A DNA stretch of 64,000 nucleotides from Nonomuraea corallina (GTDB taxonomy: Bacteria; Actinomycetota; Actinomycetes; Streptosporangiales; Streptosporangiaceae): positions 1-64,000 of the forward strand of contig NZ_JAPNNL010000007.1 of the NCBI RefSeq assembly GCF_027620315.1. The letters run 5' to 3'. Below the pieces are notes generated by a model. The model did no database searches. It was not told the origin of the DNA and saw only the letters and a program-made list of their open reading frames with translations. Position numbers and translations under genes: made by a program. This document shows positions 49,041-58,660 of the stretch, piece after piece; position 1 is the stretch's first letter, and every line of letters begins with the position of its first letter.

Positions 49041-51860
49041 ATGGCGACACCGCGGCTCACCCGTACACCGGGCCGTTCCTCCGGCGGCGCGCTGCTCGTG
49101 CGCGCGGCCGAGATGGCGGTGCTGCGCTCGGTGATCGACCCCCAGCAGGCGCTGCGCGCCGGGCGCAAGGTGCTGGAGGCGGCCGAGAAGGCCGGCGACG
49201 GAGAGGCCGCGTCCGTGGCGCTGCGCGCGATGGCACTGGCCTCGCGCGAGCTGGGTGATCTGCAGGCCGCCGAGCAGCGGCTGCGGCAGGCCGTCCGGAC
49301 GCCGGGCGCGCCCGCCGAGCGGGTGGCGCAGGCGAGGCTCTCCCTCGTCACCGTGCGGACCGAGCGGGGCCACCCGCTGCAGGCGCTCAGGATGGCCGCG
49401 CTCGCGTGGGCCTACCTGTCGCCGCTCGACCGGGCCAAGCTCGACACGCAGCGCGCCGTGGCCCTCGCCCACCTGGGGCGCTACCAGGAGGCGGTGGCCT
49501 CCTGCGACCGGGCGCTGCGGGCTCTCGTGGCGGCTCCCGGCACCGTCGACGACCGGCGGTTCCTGGCCGGCGGGCTGCTGAACCGGGGGCTGGTGCACGC
49601 CTACCGGGGCGACTGGGACCAGGCCATGCGCGACATCACCGCCTGCCTGCAGATCGCCCGTCACGCCCGGCTGTCCCACCTGGTGCGGCTGGCCGCCGCC
49701 AACCTGCCGTTCCTGGCCGTACGGCGGGGCGACATCGGCGGGGCGTTCACCCACTACCGGGAGGCCGAGGACACCCTGTACGGGTTCCCGGAACGGCTGG
49801 CGACGATGCGGGCCGACTTCGCGGGCGCGCTGCTGGCCGCCCACCTGCCCGGCGAGGCGCGGGCGCTGCTCAGCCTGGCCGTGCCCGACCTGGAGGAGTC
49901 CGGCGCGCGGGTGGCGCTGGCCGAGGCGCGGCTCAAGCTCGCCCAGGTGGAGCTGCTGACAGGCGACGCGCGCGAGGCCGTGGCGGTCGCCGAACGGGCC
50001 ATGCGGGAGCTGTCCGATCAGGACCGCCGGGCGTGGCTGCCCCTGGCCAGAGAGGTCGTGCTCCGCTCCCGCCTGGCGCTGGAGCCGCCGACGCCCGCCT
50101 TGCTGGCGGAGCTGGTCGCGTGCGCGGACGGGTTGGAACAGGACTCCGCCCACCTGGCCGAGGCCGCCTCGCTGCGGCTGACGGCGGCCGAGACCGCGCT
50201 GGCGCTCGGCGACCCCGCCGCGGCCTCGGCCCAGCTCGCCCGCCTCACCGAGGAAGCGCCGGCGATCCCGCCCGGCGGGCGGTACCCCCAGGAGTGCGTC
50301 CCCGCCGGGCAGGTGCCGCCGCTGGTGCGCCAGCACGCCCTGGCGCTGGCGGCGGCGCTGCGGGAGGACATCACGGCCGCGTTCCGCGCCGCGCAGGAAG
50401 GGCTCGCCGGGATGGGCGGCCGCATGGACAGCCTGGACGACCCGTCGGTGCGGGCGCACGCGGCGCGGGCGGGCGAACGGCTGGCGGCGTTCGGGCTGCG
50501 GCTGGCGGTGCGCGACGGGTGCGCCGAGGAGGTGTTCGAGTGGGCGGAACGCTGGCGGGCCGTCGCGGCCCCGGTCCACGCCCGCTCCGCGCACGGCGCG
50601 GGCGAGACCGACGGGTGGGCCGAGCTGCGGGCCGCGCTCGGACGGGCGGCGCTGGTCGAGTACGTCACGGACGACAGCTCGCTGTTCGCCGTGGTGGTGA
50701 CGGGTGAGCGGATGGCGCTGCGGTCGCTGGGGCCGCTGCGTGAGGCCGGTGAGTCGCTGGTCCGGCTGCGCTACTCGCTGCGCCGGGCCGCTCTGCACGA
50801 CGGCGCCGCCGGGGCGGAGGCGATCGCGGCGGCCGGGGCCGAGCTGGAACGGTTCCTGCTGGCTCCGCTCGCCGCCGAGCTGGGCGATCGTCCGCTGGTG
50901 CTGGTGCCGACCGGCGTCCTGCACACCCTCCCCTGGTCGGCACTCCCCTGCCTGCGGGAACGCCCGGTGACGGTGGCGGCCAGCGCCCGCTCCTGGCTCA
51001 CCGCCGCCCGCAGCGCCGCGTCCCCATGCCCCGGCCGAGCCGTCCCCTCATCGGCGCAGCCCCCGGGCACCGCACAGGCCGACCACGCCGTCCCCTCGCC
51101 GGCGAAGCCCTCGGGCATCGCCGGGCCCGGCCGGGCTCCGGTCCCGCACGGTGCGCCCGCCGGACGGTCCGCCGGGCCGGAGAGGGGCGCGGCGGGATCG
51201 CTCCACGTGGCCGCGGCCGCAGGACCTGGCCTGGCGTACGCGCGAGAGGAGGTGGACCGGGTGGTGGCCGCCCATCCCGGCGCGCGGCCGGTGGCGGCCC
51301 GGCGCGACGCGGTGCTGGCCGCCCTGGCCTCCTGCGACGTCGTCCACCTGGCGGCGCACGGGGTGTTCCACGCCCGCAGCCCGCTGCTGTCGAGCATCAC
51401 CCTCGACGACGGCCCGCTCATGGCCTACGACCTGCTCGACGGCCCGCGCACGGCCCGGCTGGTGGTGCTGTCGGCGTGCGACTCGGGCATGGCCCGCACA
51501 CCGGCGGACGGCGCGCCGCTGGGGCTGGCGGGCGCGTTCCTGGCGCAGGGCGCGACGTGCGTGGTGGCCGGGATGGTGCCGGTGGGAGACGAGGACGCGC
51601 TGGCGGTGATGAGCCGGTTTCACGAGCTGCTCGCCACCGGCCACACCCCGGCCTCAGCTCTTGCCCTCGCCTCCGCCTGGACGGGCATCACCGCGTTCAC
51701 CTGCTTCGGCGCGGGCGACCAGCCGCTGGTGCCGCGCGAGCCGGACCCACCCGCCGCCGGTGGCCCGGCTGCCGGGCCCGCGCCGGCCGGGCGTCCCGGC
51801 GAAGGAGACCTCCGGCCTCCGCCGCGCACCCGTGAACGGTCCGCCCGGCCACCCGCGTGA
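49041..51860 (+). CDS. TPR-CHAT protein (caspase-like protease)
   Basis: A 939-residue protein. Residues about 15-520 are helical TPR-like repeats (VLEAAEKAGDGEAASVALRA, AVALAHLGRYQEAVASCDRA and so on). From about 560 a CHAT domain follows, with catalytic His773 in VVHLAAHGVFH and Cys813 in LSACDSG, and VLVPTGVLHTLPWSALPCL before an Ala/Pro-rich insertion (about 660-725). The last 50 residues are disordered and Pro-rich. CHAT proteins cleave proteins after activation, often in conflict or cell-death systems. ATG at 49,041. It is fourth in the S8-sigma-small protein-CHAT group. Confidence 0.88.
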   Translation: MATPRLTRTPGRSSGGALLVRAAEMAVLRSVIDPQQALRAGRKVLEAAEKAGDGEAASVALRAMALASRELGDLQAAEQRLRQAVRTPGAPAERVAQARLSLVTVRTERGHPLQALRMAALAWAYLSPLDRAKLDTQRAVALAHLGRYQEAVASCDRALRALVAAPGTVDDRRFLAGGLLNRGLVHAYRGDWDQAMRDITACLQIARHARLSHLVRLAAANLPFLAVRRGDIGGAFTHYREAEDTLYGFPERLATMRADFAGALLAAHLPGEARALLSLAVPDLEESGARVALAEARLKLAQVELLTGDAREAVAVAERAMRELSDQDRRAWLPLAREVVLRSRLALEPPTPALLAELVACADGLEQDSAHLAEAASLRLTAAETALALGDPAAASAQLARLTEEAPAIPPGGRYPQECVPAGQVPPLVRQHALALAAALREDITAAFRAAQEGLAGMGGRMDSLDDPSVRAHAARAGERLAAFGLRLAVRDGCAEEVFEWAERWRAVAAPVHARSAHGAGETDGWAELRAALGRAALVEYVTDDSSLFAVVVTGERMALRSLGPLREAGESLVRLRYSLRRAALHDGAAGAEAIAAAGAELERFLLAPLAAELGDRPLVLVPTGVLHTLPWSALPCLRERPVTVAASARSWLTAARSAASPCPGRAVPSSAQPPGTAQADHAVPSPAKPSGIAGPGRAPVPHGAPAGRSAGPERGAAGSLHVAAAAGPGLAYAREEVDRVVAAHPGARPVAARRDAVLAALASCDVVHLAAHGVFHARSPLLSSITLDDGPLMAYDLLDGPRTARLVVLSACDSGMARTPADGAPLGLAGAFLAQGATCVVAGMVPVGDEDALAVMSRFHELLATGHTPASALALASAWTGITAFTCFGAGDQPLVPREPDPPAAGGPAAGPAPAGRPGEGDLRPPPRTRERSARPPA

Positions 51861-51983
51861 CCGTAGCGGCCTTCGGGCGTCCATCCACCCCGCCGGGATG
51901 ACCGTGCGACACGCGTACGCCTCACGTGCCAGTTGACCGTACGACACGCGGGCCTGCCCGCGACCCGTACGGATCGTGTGGCG

Positions 51984-52799
51984 TCAGCCGGTGGCGACCG
52001 GTCTGGACGGGTCGGTGACCCAGTGGGACCAGGAGCCGACGTAGAGGGCGGCGGGCAGTTCGGCCACCTCCATGGCGAGCACCTGGTGGGCGGCCGTCAC
52101 GCCGGAGCCGCAGTAGACCCCGGCCCGGCGCGCTTCGCGGACGCCCAGCTCGGCGAAGCGCCGCCGCAGCTCGCCCGGAGGCAGGAAGGCGCCGTCGGGG
52201 GTGACGTTCTCCGTGGTCGGAGCGCTGACCGCGCCCGGGATGTGGCCCGCCACCGGGTCGATCGGCTCGGCCTCGCCGCGGTAGCGTTCGGCGGCCCTGG
52301 CGTCGAGCAGCACGCCGGTGGAAGCCAGGGCGGCGGCCTGTTCGGCGTCGAGCACGGGCATCCCGCCCGGCCGGGCCGTGAAGTCGCCGGGCGCGGGCAC
52401 GGGCTCCTCCTTGACGATCGGCAGCCCGGCCGCGCTCCAGGCCGGCAGCCCGCCGTCGAGGACCCGGACGTCGCGGTGCCCGAAGTAGCGCAGCGTCCAC
52501 CAGGCGCGGGCCGCCGCGGTCGAGGCGGTGTCGTCGTACACCACGACCGGCCGCGCGCCGGAGACGCCGAGCCGCCGCATCGCCCGCTCGAACGCGTCGG
52601 TCGCGGGCAGCGGGTGGCGCCCGCCCTCGCCCGGCGGCCCGGCCAGGGCGGCGTCGAGGTCACAGAAGACGGCGCCCGGCAGGTGGCCTTCGCGGTAGAG
52701 GTCCAGGCCGGACGGGCCGCCGAGCCGCCAGCGCACGTCGAGCAGGGTGATCTCGCCGAGCGCGGCGAGAGCGGACGGGGTGATCAGCGGACCGGTCAC
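51984..52799 (-). CDS. Thiosulfate/3-mercaptopyruvate sulfurtransferase (double rhodanese)
   Basis: A 271-residue enzyme with two rhodanese domains. The first (LLDVRWRLGG...YREGHLPGAVFCDLD) is inactive-like; the second has the active-site Cys in YCGSGVTAAHQV. It transfers sulfane sulfur to cyanide or thiols. GTG at 52,799 overlaps the stop of the upstream phosphodiesterase gene (GTGA), so the two are co-translated. Confidence 0.9.
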   Translation of the reverse strand: MTGPLITPSALAALGEITLLDVRWRLGGPSGLDLYREGHLPGAVFCDLDAALAGPPGEGGRHPLPATDAFERAMRRLGVSGARPVVVYDDTASTAAARAWWTLRYFGHRDVRVLDGGLPAWSAAGLPIVKEEPVPAPGDFTARPGGMPVLDAEQAAALASTGVLLDARAAERYRGEAEPIDPVAGHIPGAVSAPTTENVTPDGAFLPPGELRRRFAELGVREARRAGVYCGSGVTAAHQVLAMEVAELPAALYVGSWSHWVTDPSRPVATG

Positions 52800-53917
52800 C
52801 GGGTGCTCACCTCCAGGAGCGGGATGTTCTGCTCGAATGGCGTCATCGAGCCGTGGTAGCCGGTGAAGAGGGCTTCGATCCGGTGGATGGACGGGGCGGT
52901 GATGGCCAGGTCGGTGTACGGGACGGCGATCACGTCGCCGATGCGGCCCAGCCACGCGGTCCGCACCCGCGGGCCGAACCAGCCGGACTCGACGGCCTCC
53001 TGCCGCGACACCACCCAGGCCCGGCCGCGCAGCGCCTCGCGCCAGGCGGCGAGCACCTCGCCGGCGGCTCCCTCCCGGGCGTAGACGTGGCGGGCGCGGG
53101 CCTCGCCGCCGAGCATCTCGACCCCGTGGGCCAGCTCGGGGGTGGCCTCGGCGTCGAGCTTCTCCGAGGCGTTGACCATGCCGTGGTCGGCCGTCACGTA
53201 CAGGGCCGAGCCGGGAGGCAGCCCCGCGGCGATGCGCTCGGCCATGGCGTCGACGACGGCCAGCTGCTCCAGCCATTCCGCGCTGCCCCAGCCGGTCATG
53301 TGGCCCATCGCGTCGAGGTCGCCGTAGTAGACGGTGACGTGGGCGCGCGGGCGGCGCAGCTCGGCCAGCACCCGGGCGACGCGGTCGTCGGCGGTCTCGG
53401 CCGCCGCGTAGCGGACGCCGCGGAAGACGGCGCCGGTCAGCCCCGTGCCCTCGAACGCGGCGGGCGCCACGTAGACGGCCTCGACGCCGGCCGCCGCCGC
53501 GCGCTGGTAGACGGTCTCGGCGGGCTGCCATTCGAGCGGGTCCATGGGGAGCCCGGACCAGCTCAGGCAGTTGAACAGGCGTCCGGTGCCGGGGACGGCC
53601 AGGGTCAGGCCGACCATCCCGTGCTCACCGGGCGGGGCCCCGGTGCCGAGGGAGCACAGGCTCGTCACGGTGGTGGCGGGGAATCCCGCGTTCAGCGTAC
53701 GGGAGCCGCCCAGCAGGCTCGCCAGGAACGGCGCCGCCGAGGCGTGCGCGGCGAGCAGCTCGGCGCCGAGGCCGTCGACCAGGAACACGCACGTGCGCTC
53801 GGCGGGCGGGAGGCCGAGGGGGTTGGGCACGTCCAGGCCCAGGGCCGCCAGCAGCGATGGGGACAGGTCGGGCAGCGAGCCGGCGCCGTACGCCGGGACC
53901 AGGGGCCCGTTCGTCAT
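52796..53917 (-). CDS. Nucleotide pyrophosphatase/phosphodiesterase-type hydrolase
   Basis: A 373-residue alkaline-phosphatase-superfamily protein. Metal/nucleophile motifs are FLVDGLGAELL, GFPATTVTSLCSLGTG (Thr nucleophile), YYGDLDAMGHMTGWGS and YVTADHGMVNA with the final GYHGSMTP His. There is no signal peptide, so cytosolic action on a phosphodiester or pyrophosphate substrate is likely. ATG at 53,917. It is coupled to the rhodanese gene. Confidence 0.88.
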   Translation of the reverse strand: MTNGPLVPAYGAGSLPDLSPSLLAALGLDVPNPLGLPPAERTCVFLVDGLGAELLAAHASAAPFLASLLGGSRTLNAGFPATTVTSLCSLGTGAPPGEHGMVGLTLAVPGTGRLFNCLSWSGLPMDPLEWQPAETVYQRAAAAGVEAVYVAPAAFEGTGLTGAVFRGVRYAAAETADDRVARVLAELRRPRAHVTVYYGDLDAMGHMTGWGSAEWLEQLAVVDAMAERIAAGLPPGSALYVTADHGMVNASEKLDAEATPELAHGVEMLGGEARARHVYAREGAAGEVLAAWREALRGRAWVVSRQEAVESGWFGPRVRTAWLGRIGDVIAVPYTDLAITAPSIHRIEALFTGYHGSMTPFEQNIPLLEVSTR

Positions 53918-54007
53918 GCCCTGGATCCTATCGGCCCCCGTTCCTCGCCGGCCCGGGCGAAGATCCCTCCCTTGCCGGGAGACCCGACGCCGGCGCCGCG
54001 GCCCTGG

Positions 54008-54598
54008 TCAGGCGGCGGTGCGGGCGGTGGCCTCCGACAGGGCCTTGGCGAAGGACAGGACGTGGGTGACCGCCTCCGGGCCGTCCGCGGCCTCACTGAC
54101 CCGCAGGGACAGGTCGTCGGCGGTGATGGCGCCGGTATAGCCGTGGTCGGCCTCGCAGTTCTCGTCGCCGCAGGTGGCCGGCTCCAGGTCGACGTGGGAG
54201 ATGGCGCCCCAGCCGATCGTCAGCGTGACCTCCGTCGGAGGGACGCCGGGAACGTACGAGGCGGGCTCGGGAACCACCCGGGTGACCGCCACCGACTGGA
54301 TGCGGCCGAGCTGGACGGCCTCGGTGGTGGTGGAGGCGTGCGCGGTCGAGACGCCCTCCACCGCCGGATGCTCGTCGGTGTGGCAGACCAGGAGTCTCCC
54401 GGCCGTCAGCACCAGCACGGTGACGTGCCTGCGCACCTCCATCGCGGGGTCGAAGGTGGCCTCGTGGTGCACCACGAAGGCCGTGACGGCCTCCTTGCCC
54501 AGCGCGGATTCGACCGCATCGGTGACGAGGTCGGGATAGTAGCCGCTGCGCTCGATCGCTTCACGCAGGCCCGCGGCTGAGACTCGGGTTTCCCTCAT
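54008..54598 (-). CDS. DUF5998 family protein
   Basis: A 196-residue conserved actinobacterial protein. Recognisable stretches are LREAIERSGYYPDLVTDAVE, AVTAFVVHHEATFDPAMEVR, HVTVLVLTAGRLLVCHTDEH and the Cys pair in EPATCGDENCEADHGYTGAI. ATG at 54,598. The function is not known. It lies upstream of the phosphodiesterase/rhodanese pair on the same strand, about 90 bases away. Confidence 0.88.
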   Translation of the reverse strand: MRETRVSAAGLREAIERSGYYPDLVTDAVESALGKEAVTAFVVHHEATFDPAMEVRRHVTVLVLTAGRLLVCHTDEHPAVEGVSTAHASTTTEAVQLGRIQSVAVTRVVPEPASYVPGVPPTEVTLTIGWGAISHVDLEPATCGDENCEADHGYTGAITADDLSLRVSEAADGPEAVTHVLSFAKALSEATARTAA

Positions 54599-54692
54599 GG
54601 ATCCAGTTTGCCAGGGCCACGCAGTGCAACCACCCGCGCGGCGTAACGCTCTATAACGTCTCGCGTCCCGTACCGCCTGGGAGCCGGGACGG

Positions 54693-57503
54693 TCAGCTCA
54701 GCCTGCGGGGGCCGCCGTCGAGGCGAGGGCCCGCCGGGGTGCGCAGGACGGCCCTGGCGCCGAGCACCGTCACGCCGTCCTCGCCGACGAGCACCTGGTC
54801 GAGGTCGAGCCGGGCCAGCTCCGGCAGGTCGTGGGCCAGGCGGCTGACCCTGACCAGCAGGTCCTCCAGGGCGTCCACCGCGACCGGCGGGTAACCGTAC
54901 TCGCCGAACAGCAGCGGCGCGGCCCGCACCGAGCGCACCAGCCCGGCCGCGTCCTCCCGGGTGAGCGGCGCCAGCCGGAAGCCGCGGTCCTCCAGCAGCC
55001 GGGCGGTCACCTCGCCCAGCCCGAACGACACGACGGGGCCGAACGCGGGGTCCTCCACGACGCTCACCACCGTCGGCACGGCGGGTTGCGGCGCCATCCG
55101 CTGCACGGCCAGCGCGGTCGCCTCGCCGAACTGCTGGGCGAACTCCCCGTACGCGTGCCGGACGGCGTCGGCGGTCGGCAGCCCGAGGCGCACGGTGCCC
55201 GCCCGCCTGGAGGCGTCCGGGTCGGCCACCTTGAGCACGACCGGCCAGCCGAGCCGTTCGGCGGCCCTGGCCGCCTCGTCCGCCGAGCCGACCACGTGGG
55301 CGGGCCAGACGGCGATGCCGTAGCAGGCGAGCAGTTCGGTGGCGTCGGCCTCCACCGGCGGGCCCGCCGCCGCGAAGTACGGCGCTCTGCCGTGTGCCGT
55401 GCCCTCCCGTGTCCGGCTCCCGTCGTCGCCGGGTTCGCCCAGGTCGGAAGAGCCCGTCGAGGCGCCGGCCGGTCCGGTCGCCTGTCCGTCGGCGCCGGCC
55501 GGCTCCGGGGTGCCGACGGCGGGCGGGGCGCTCGCGGGTTCACGGGAGTCCTCGGCGAGGGCGGCGGCGAGCTTCTCGGACGCCAGCGCTCGGGCGCGGG
55601 CGGTGTCGGCGTCCTCCAGCTCGGGAGGCGGCGCGGTGGGCTCGGCGCGCCACCGGGCGTAGCGGACCGCCTGGGCCAGGGCGCGGACCGCTTCCTCGGG
55701 GGCCGCGTACGAGGGGATCGAGCCGCGGTCGGGCACCGGGCCGGTCTGCAGGTGCGGGTGCATGCCGAGATGCCCCTGGAACGTGGCCAGCACCGGCTTC
55801 TGAACGCCCTGGGACACCCTCAGCAGCTCGGCCGCGACCCCGGCCGCGTCGCCGGGGATGGGCGGCATGTAGATCACGACCGCCGCGTCGACCTCAGGTG
55901 AGGCCAGCTCGCCGGCGAGTCCCGCACCGAACTCGGACGGCCCGGCGCCCGGGCCGAGGTTGACCGGCGCGCGCGGCGACAGGCCGGCGGCCACGCAGGC
56001 GTCGGCGGCGAGCAGGCCGAGCGCGTCGGAGTTGGTCACCACGGCGACCCGGGGCCCGGCGGGGAGCGGCTGGTAGGCCAGCAGCTGGCCGACGTCGAAG
56101 AGCTGGATGAGGTCGTCGACCCGGATCAGCCCCGCCTGCTCGAACAGCGAGCTGATCGCGGAGTCGGGCAGGCCCAGCTCCTGGGCGGAGTGGCCGGACG
56201 GGGTGCCGCCGCTCTTGACGACCACGATCGGCTTGCTGCGGGAGATCCGCCTGGCCAGCCGGGTGAACTTGCGCGGGTTCCCCAGCGACTCCAGGTAGAG
56301 CAGGATCACCTCGGTCGCGTCGTCCTCCTCCCAGTACTGCAACAGGTCGTTGCCCGACACGTCGGCCCGGTTGCCCGCCGAGACGAACGACGAGATGCCC
56401 ATGCCCCGCTGCGCCACCCGCTGCAGCAGCGCGGTGCCGAGCGCGCCCGACTGGCTGAAGAAGCCGACCCTGCCCCGGCAGGGGACGGTCGCGGCGAGGG
56501 TGGCGTTGAGCTTGACGGCGGGGGCGGTGTTGGCGATGCCGAGGCAGTTGGGGCCGACGACGCGCAGGCCGTGGGCGCGGGCGAGGCGGGCCAGCTCGTC
56601 CTGGCGGGCGCGCCCCTCCTCGCCCGTCTCGCCGAACCCGGAGGAGACCACGACCAGGCCGTGCACGCCCTTCCTGGCGCACTCCTCCACCACGTCCAGC
56701 ACGCTCCCGGCGGGCACCGCCACCACGGCCAGGTCGACGTCGTCGTCGATGGCGCCGACGCTCGGGTACGCGCGCACGCCCGCCACGGCGCGGGCCTCGC
56801 GGTGCACGGGATAGACGGGGCCGGCGTAGTCGGCGGCGAGCAGGTTGCGCAGCACGGTCTGGCCGACGCCGCCGGGCTCGCGGGAGACGCCGATGACCGC
56901 GACGGAGCCGGGGGCCAGCAGCCGGGCGATGGACCGGGCCTCGGCGCGGTGCTCGCGGGCGAGGGTGACCTCGGTGGAGGTCTCGGTGGGGGTCAGGTCG
57001 AGCGTCATGCGGACCACGCCGTCGGCGAACCGGCTCTCGGCGGTGTAACCGGCCTGGCGCAGCACGCCCATCATCTTCATGTTGGCGGGCAGCACGTCGG
57101 CGACGAAGCGTTCGATGCCGCGCTCGCGGGCGGTGGCCGCGAGGTGTTCGAGCAGCACCGAGGCCACTCCCCTGCCCTGGTGCGCGTCCTCGACGAGGAA
57201 CGCCACCTCGGCCTCGCCCGGTCCGGTGCGGTCGTAGCGGATGACCGCCACCATGTCGGCCCCGATCGTGGCGATCAGGGCGACCCGGCCGACGTAGTCG
57301 ACGTTGGTGAACCACCGCACCTCTCGGTCCGACAGCCGTGGCCGCGGACCGAAGAACCGGAAGTAGATGGACTCCTCGGACAGCCGCGAGTAGAAGGCCC
57401 GCAGCCGGTCGGCGTCGGCGGGCCTGATGGGGCGCACGTGCGCGGTGCCGCCGTCGGCCAGGACGACGTCCGCTTCCCAGTGAGCGGGGTATTGTGCCTC
57501 CAC
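54693..57503 (-). CDS. GNAT-fused acyl-CoA synthetase-like protein (Pat/AcsAB type)
   Basis: A 936-residue protein. An N-terminal GNAT domain (about 1-165: HVRPIRPADADRLRAFYSRL, VEDAHQGRGVASVLLEHLAA) is followed by the ADP-forming acyl-CoA ligase modules: CoA-binding (LLAPGSVAVIGVSREPGGVG), succinyl-CoA-synthetase-like (RVGFFSQSGALGTAL) and a C-terminal ATP-grasp (VKLACYG-type LLACYGIAVWPAHVVGSADE). Such fusions are protein lysine acetyltransferases in which the ligase part is often regulatory. GTG at 57,503 is taken as start. A disordered insert of about 60 residues precedes the ATP-grasp part. Confidence 0.88.
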   Translation of the reverse strand: MEAQYPAHWEADVVLADGGTAHVRPIRPADADRLRAFYSRLSEESIYFRFFGPRPRLSDREVRWFTNVDYVGRVALIATIGADMVAVIRYDRTGPGEAEVAFLVEDAHQGRGVASVLLEHLAATARERGIERFVADVLPANMKMMGVLRQAGYTAESRFADGVVRMTLDLTPTETSTEVTLAREHRAEARSIARLLAPGSVAVIGVSREPGGVGQTVLRNLLAADYAGPVYPVHREARAVAGVRAYPSVGAIDDDVDLAVVAVPAGSVLDVVEECARKGVHGLVVVSSGFGETGEEGRARQDELARLARAHGLRVVGPNCLGIANTAPAVKLNATLAATVPCRGRVGFFSQSGALGTALLQRVAQRGMGISSFVSAGNRADVSGNDLLQYWEEDDATEVILLYLESLGNPRKFTRLARRISRSKPIVVVKSGGTPSGHSAQELGLPDSAISSLFEQAGLIRVDDLIQLFDVGQLLAYQPLPAGPRVAVVTNSDALGLLAADACVAAGLSPRAPVNLGPGAGPSEFGAGLAGELASPEVDAAVVIYMPPIPGDAAGVAAELLRVSQGVQKPVLATFQGHLGMHPHLQTGPVPDRGSIPSYAAPEEAVRALAQAVRYARWRAEPTAPPPELEDADTARARALASEKLAAALAEDSREPASAPPAVGTPEPAGADGQATGPAGASTGSSDLGEPGDDGSRTREGTAHGRAPYFAAAGPPVEADATELLACYGIAVWPAHVVGSADEAARAAERLGWPVVLKVADPDASRRAGTVRLGLPTADAVRHAYGEFAQQFGEATALAVQRMAPQPAVPTVVSVVEDPAFGPVVSFGLGEVTARLLEDRGFRLAPLTREDAAGLVRSVRAAPLLFGEYGYPPVAVDALEDLLVRVSRLAHDLPELARLDLDQVLVGEDGVTVLGARAVLRTPAGPRLDGGPRRLS

Positions 57504-57676
57504 AGTCCCGAGACTAAACCCCCATCCCACATGCCAAGAATCTCCGGTGCCGTTGGGCAACGGATGTGCATCGACTCAGGCCGGGTCTCCGGGGTCCGCC
57601 CCACGAGCAGCCCGGAAGCTGTTAGTTTTGCCGTGGCCAGGCTCGATCGGTAGGCAGCAGGCAAGGTGGTGGCATC

Positions 57677-58567
57677 ATGACGCGGGTCGTCGTGGTGGGC
57701 GATCTCATGACCGACGCGGTGGCGCGCGCCCGTTATGCGCTCGCCAGAGCGAGCGACACGCCCGCGGTCGTGACCATGCACGGAGGCGGTTCGGGCGCCA
57801 ACATCGCCTCATGGCTGGCGGTCGAGGGCGCGGAGGTGGCCTTCATCGGCCGCAGAGGCGCCGACATCACCGGCCGCAACCGCGACATGGAGCTGATGGG
57901 CTACGGCGTCGACGCCCGGCTCGTCATGGACCCGGAGCGGCCCACGGGCACCTGCGTGGTGCTCGTGACCCACAAGGGCGAGCGGACCATGCTCTCCGAC
58001 CCCGGCGCCAACGCGGCGCTGGCGCCCGAGGACCTGCCGCGTGACCTGTTCGGCGGCGGCCACCTCCACCTGTCCGGCTACACGCTGATCAACGAGGGCT
58101 CGCGCGACGCGGGCCTGGCCGCGCTCGACATGGCGCGCCGCTCGGGGATGTCGATCTCCGTCGACTGCGCCTCCGCGGCCCCTCTGGAGCGTACGGGCGC
58201 CGAGCCGTTCCTCGAGTGGACCAGCGGCGCCAAGCTGCTGCTGGCCAACGCCGACCAGGCCAAGGTGCTGACCGGCCGCGACGACCCCGAGGCGGCGGCC
58301 AAGGTGCTGACCGCGTGGTTCCCCGAGGTCGTGATCAAGATGAACGCCGAGGGCGCGCTGTGGTACGGCAACGGCCGTCCCGAGCCGGTGCGGGCGGCGG
58401 CCGAGCCGGTCGACCGCATCGTCGACGGCACGGGCGCGGGCGACGCGTTCTGCGCCGGGTTCCTGCCGGCGTGGCTGGCGGGCAAGCCCCCGGCGGAGGC
58501 GCTGAGCTCCGGCTGCGGGCTGGCCGCCAAGGCGATCGTCCACCTGGGAGCCCGCCCGCGCCTGTGA
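57677..58567 (+). CDS. PfkB family carbohydrate kinase
   Basis: A 296-residue ribokinase-like enzyme. The N-terminal signature GGGSGANIASWLAVEGAEVAFIGRRG and the C-terminal catalytic motif DGTGAGDAFCAGFLPAW (anion hole and Asp base) are intact. The substrate may be ribose, adenosine or another sugar. ATG at 57,677 follows AGGTGG. It is convergent with the RecQ gene across a tandem repeat. Confidence 0.92.
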   Translation: MTRVVVVGDLMTDAVARARYALARASDTPAVVTMHGGGSGANIASWLAVEGAEVAFIGRRGADITGRNRDMELMGYGVDARLVMDPERPTGTCVVLVTHKGERTMLSDPGANAALAPEDLPRDLFGGGHLHLSGYTLINEGSRDAGLAALDMARRSGMSISVDCASAAPLERTGAEPFLEWTSGAKLLLANADQAKVLTGRDDPEAAAKVLTAWFPEVVIKMNAEGALWYGNGRPEPVRAAAEPVDRIVDGTGAGDAFCAGFLPAWLAGKPPAEALSSGCGLAAKAIVHLGARPRL

Positions 58568-58580
58568 GCGCCGGTGGACC

Positions 58581-58660
58581 GCTGATCAGGACATGACGAC
58601 CCTGATCAGGACCTGACAACGCTGATCAGGGCGCGACGGCGCTGATCAGGAGGCGACGGC
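58581..58660 (+). repeat. Four 20-bp tandem repeats between convergent genes
   Basis: (G/C)CTGATCAGG recurs at exactly 20-bp spacing (58,581, 58,601, 58,621, 58,641), each followed by a variable RnnnGAC half. Each contains the palindrome CTGATCAG. The last copies run into the end of the RecQ gene, and its stop lies inside copy four. Confidence 0.85.
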
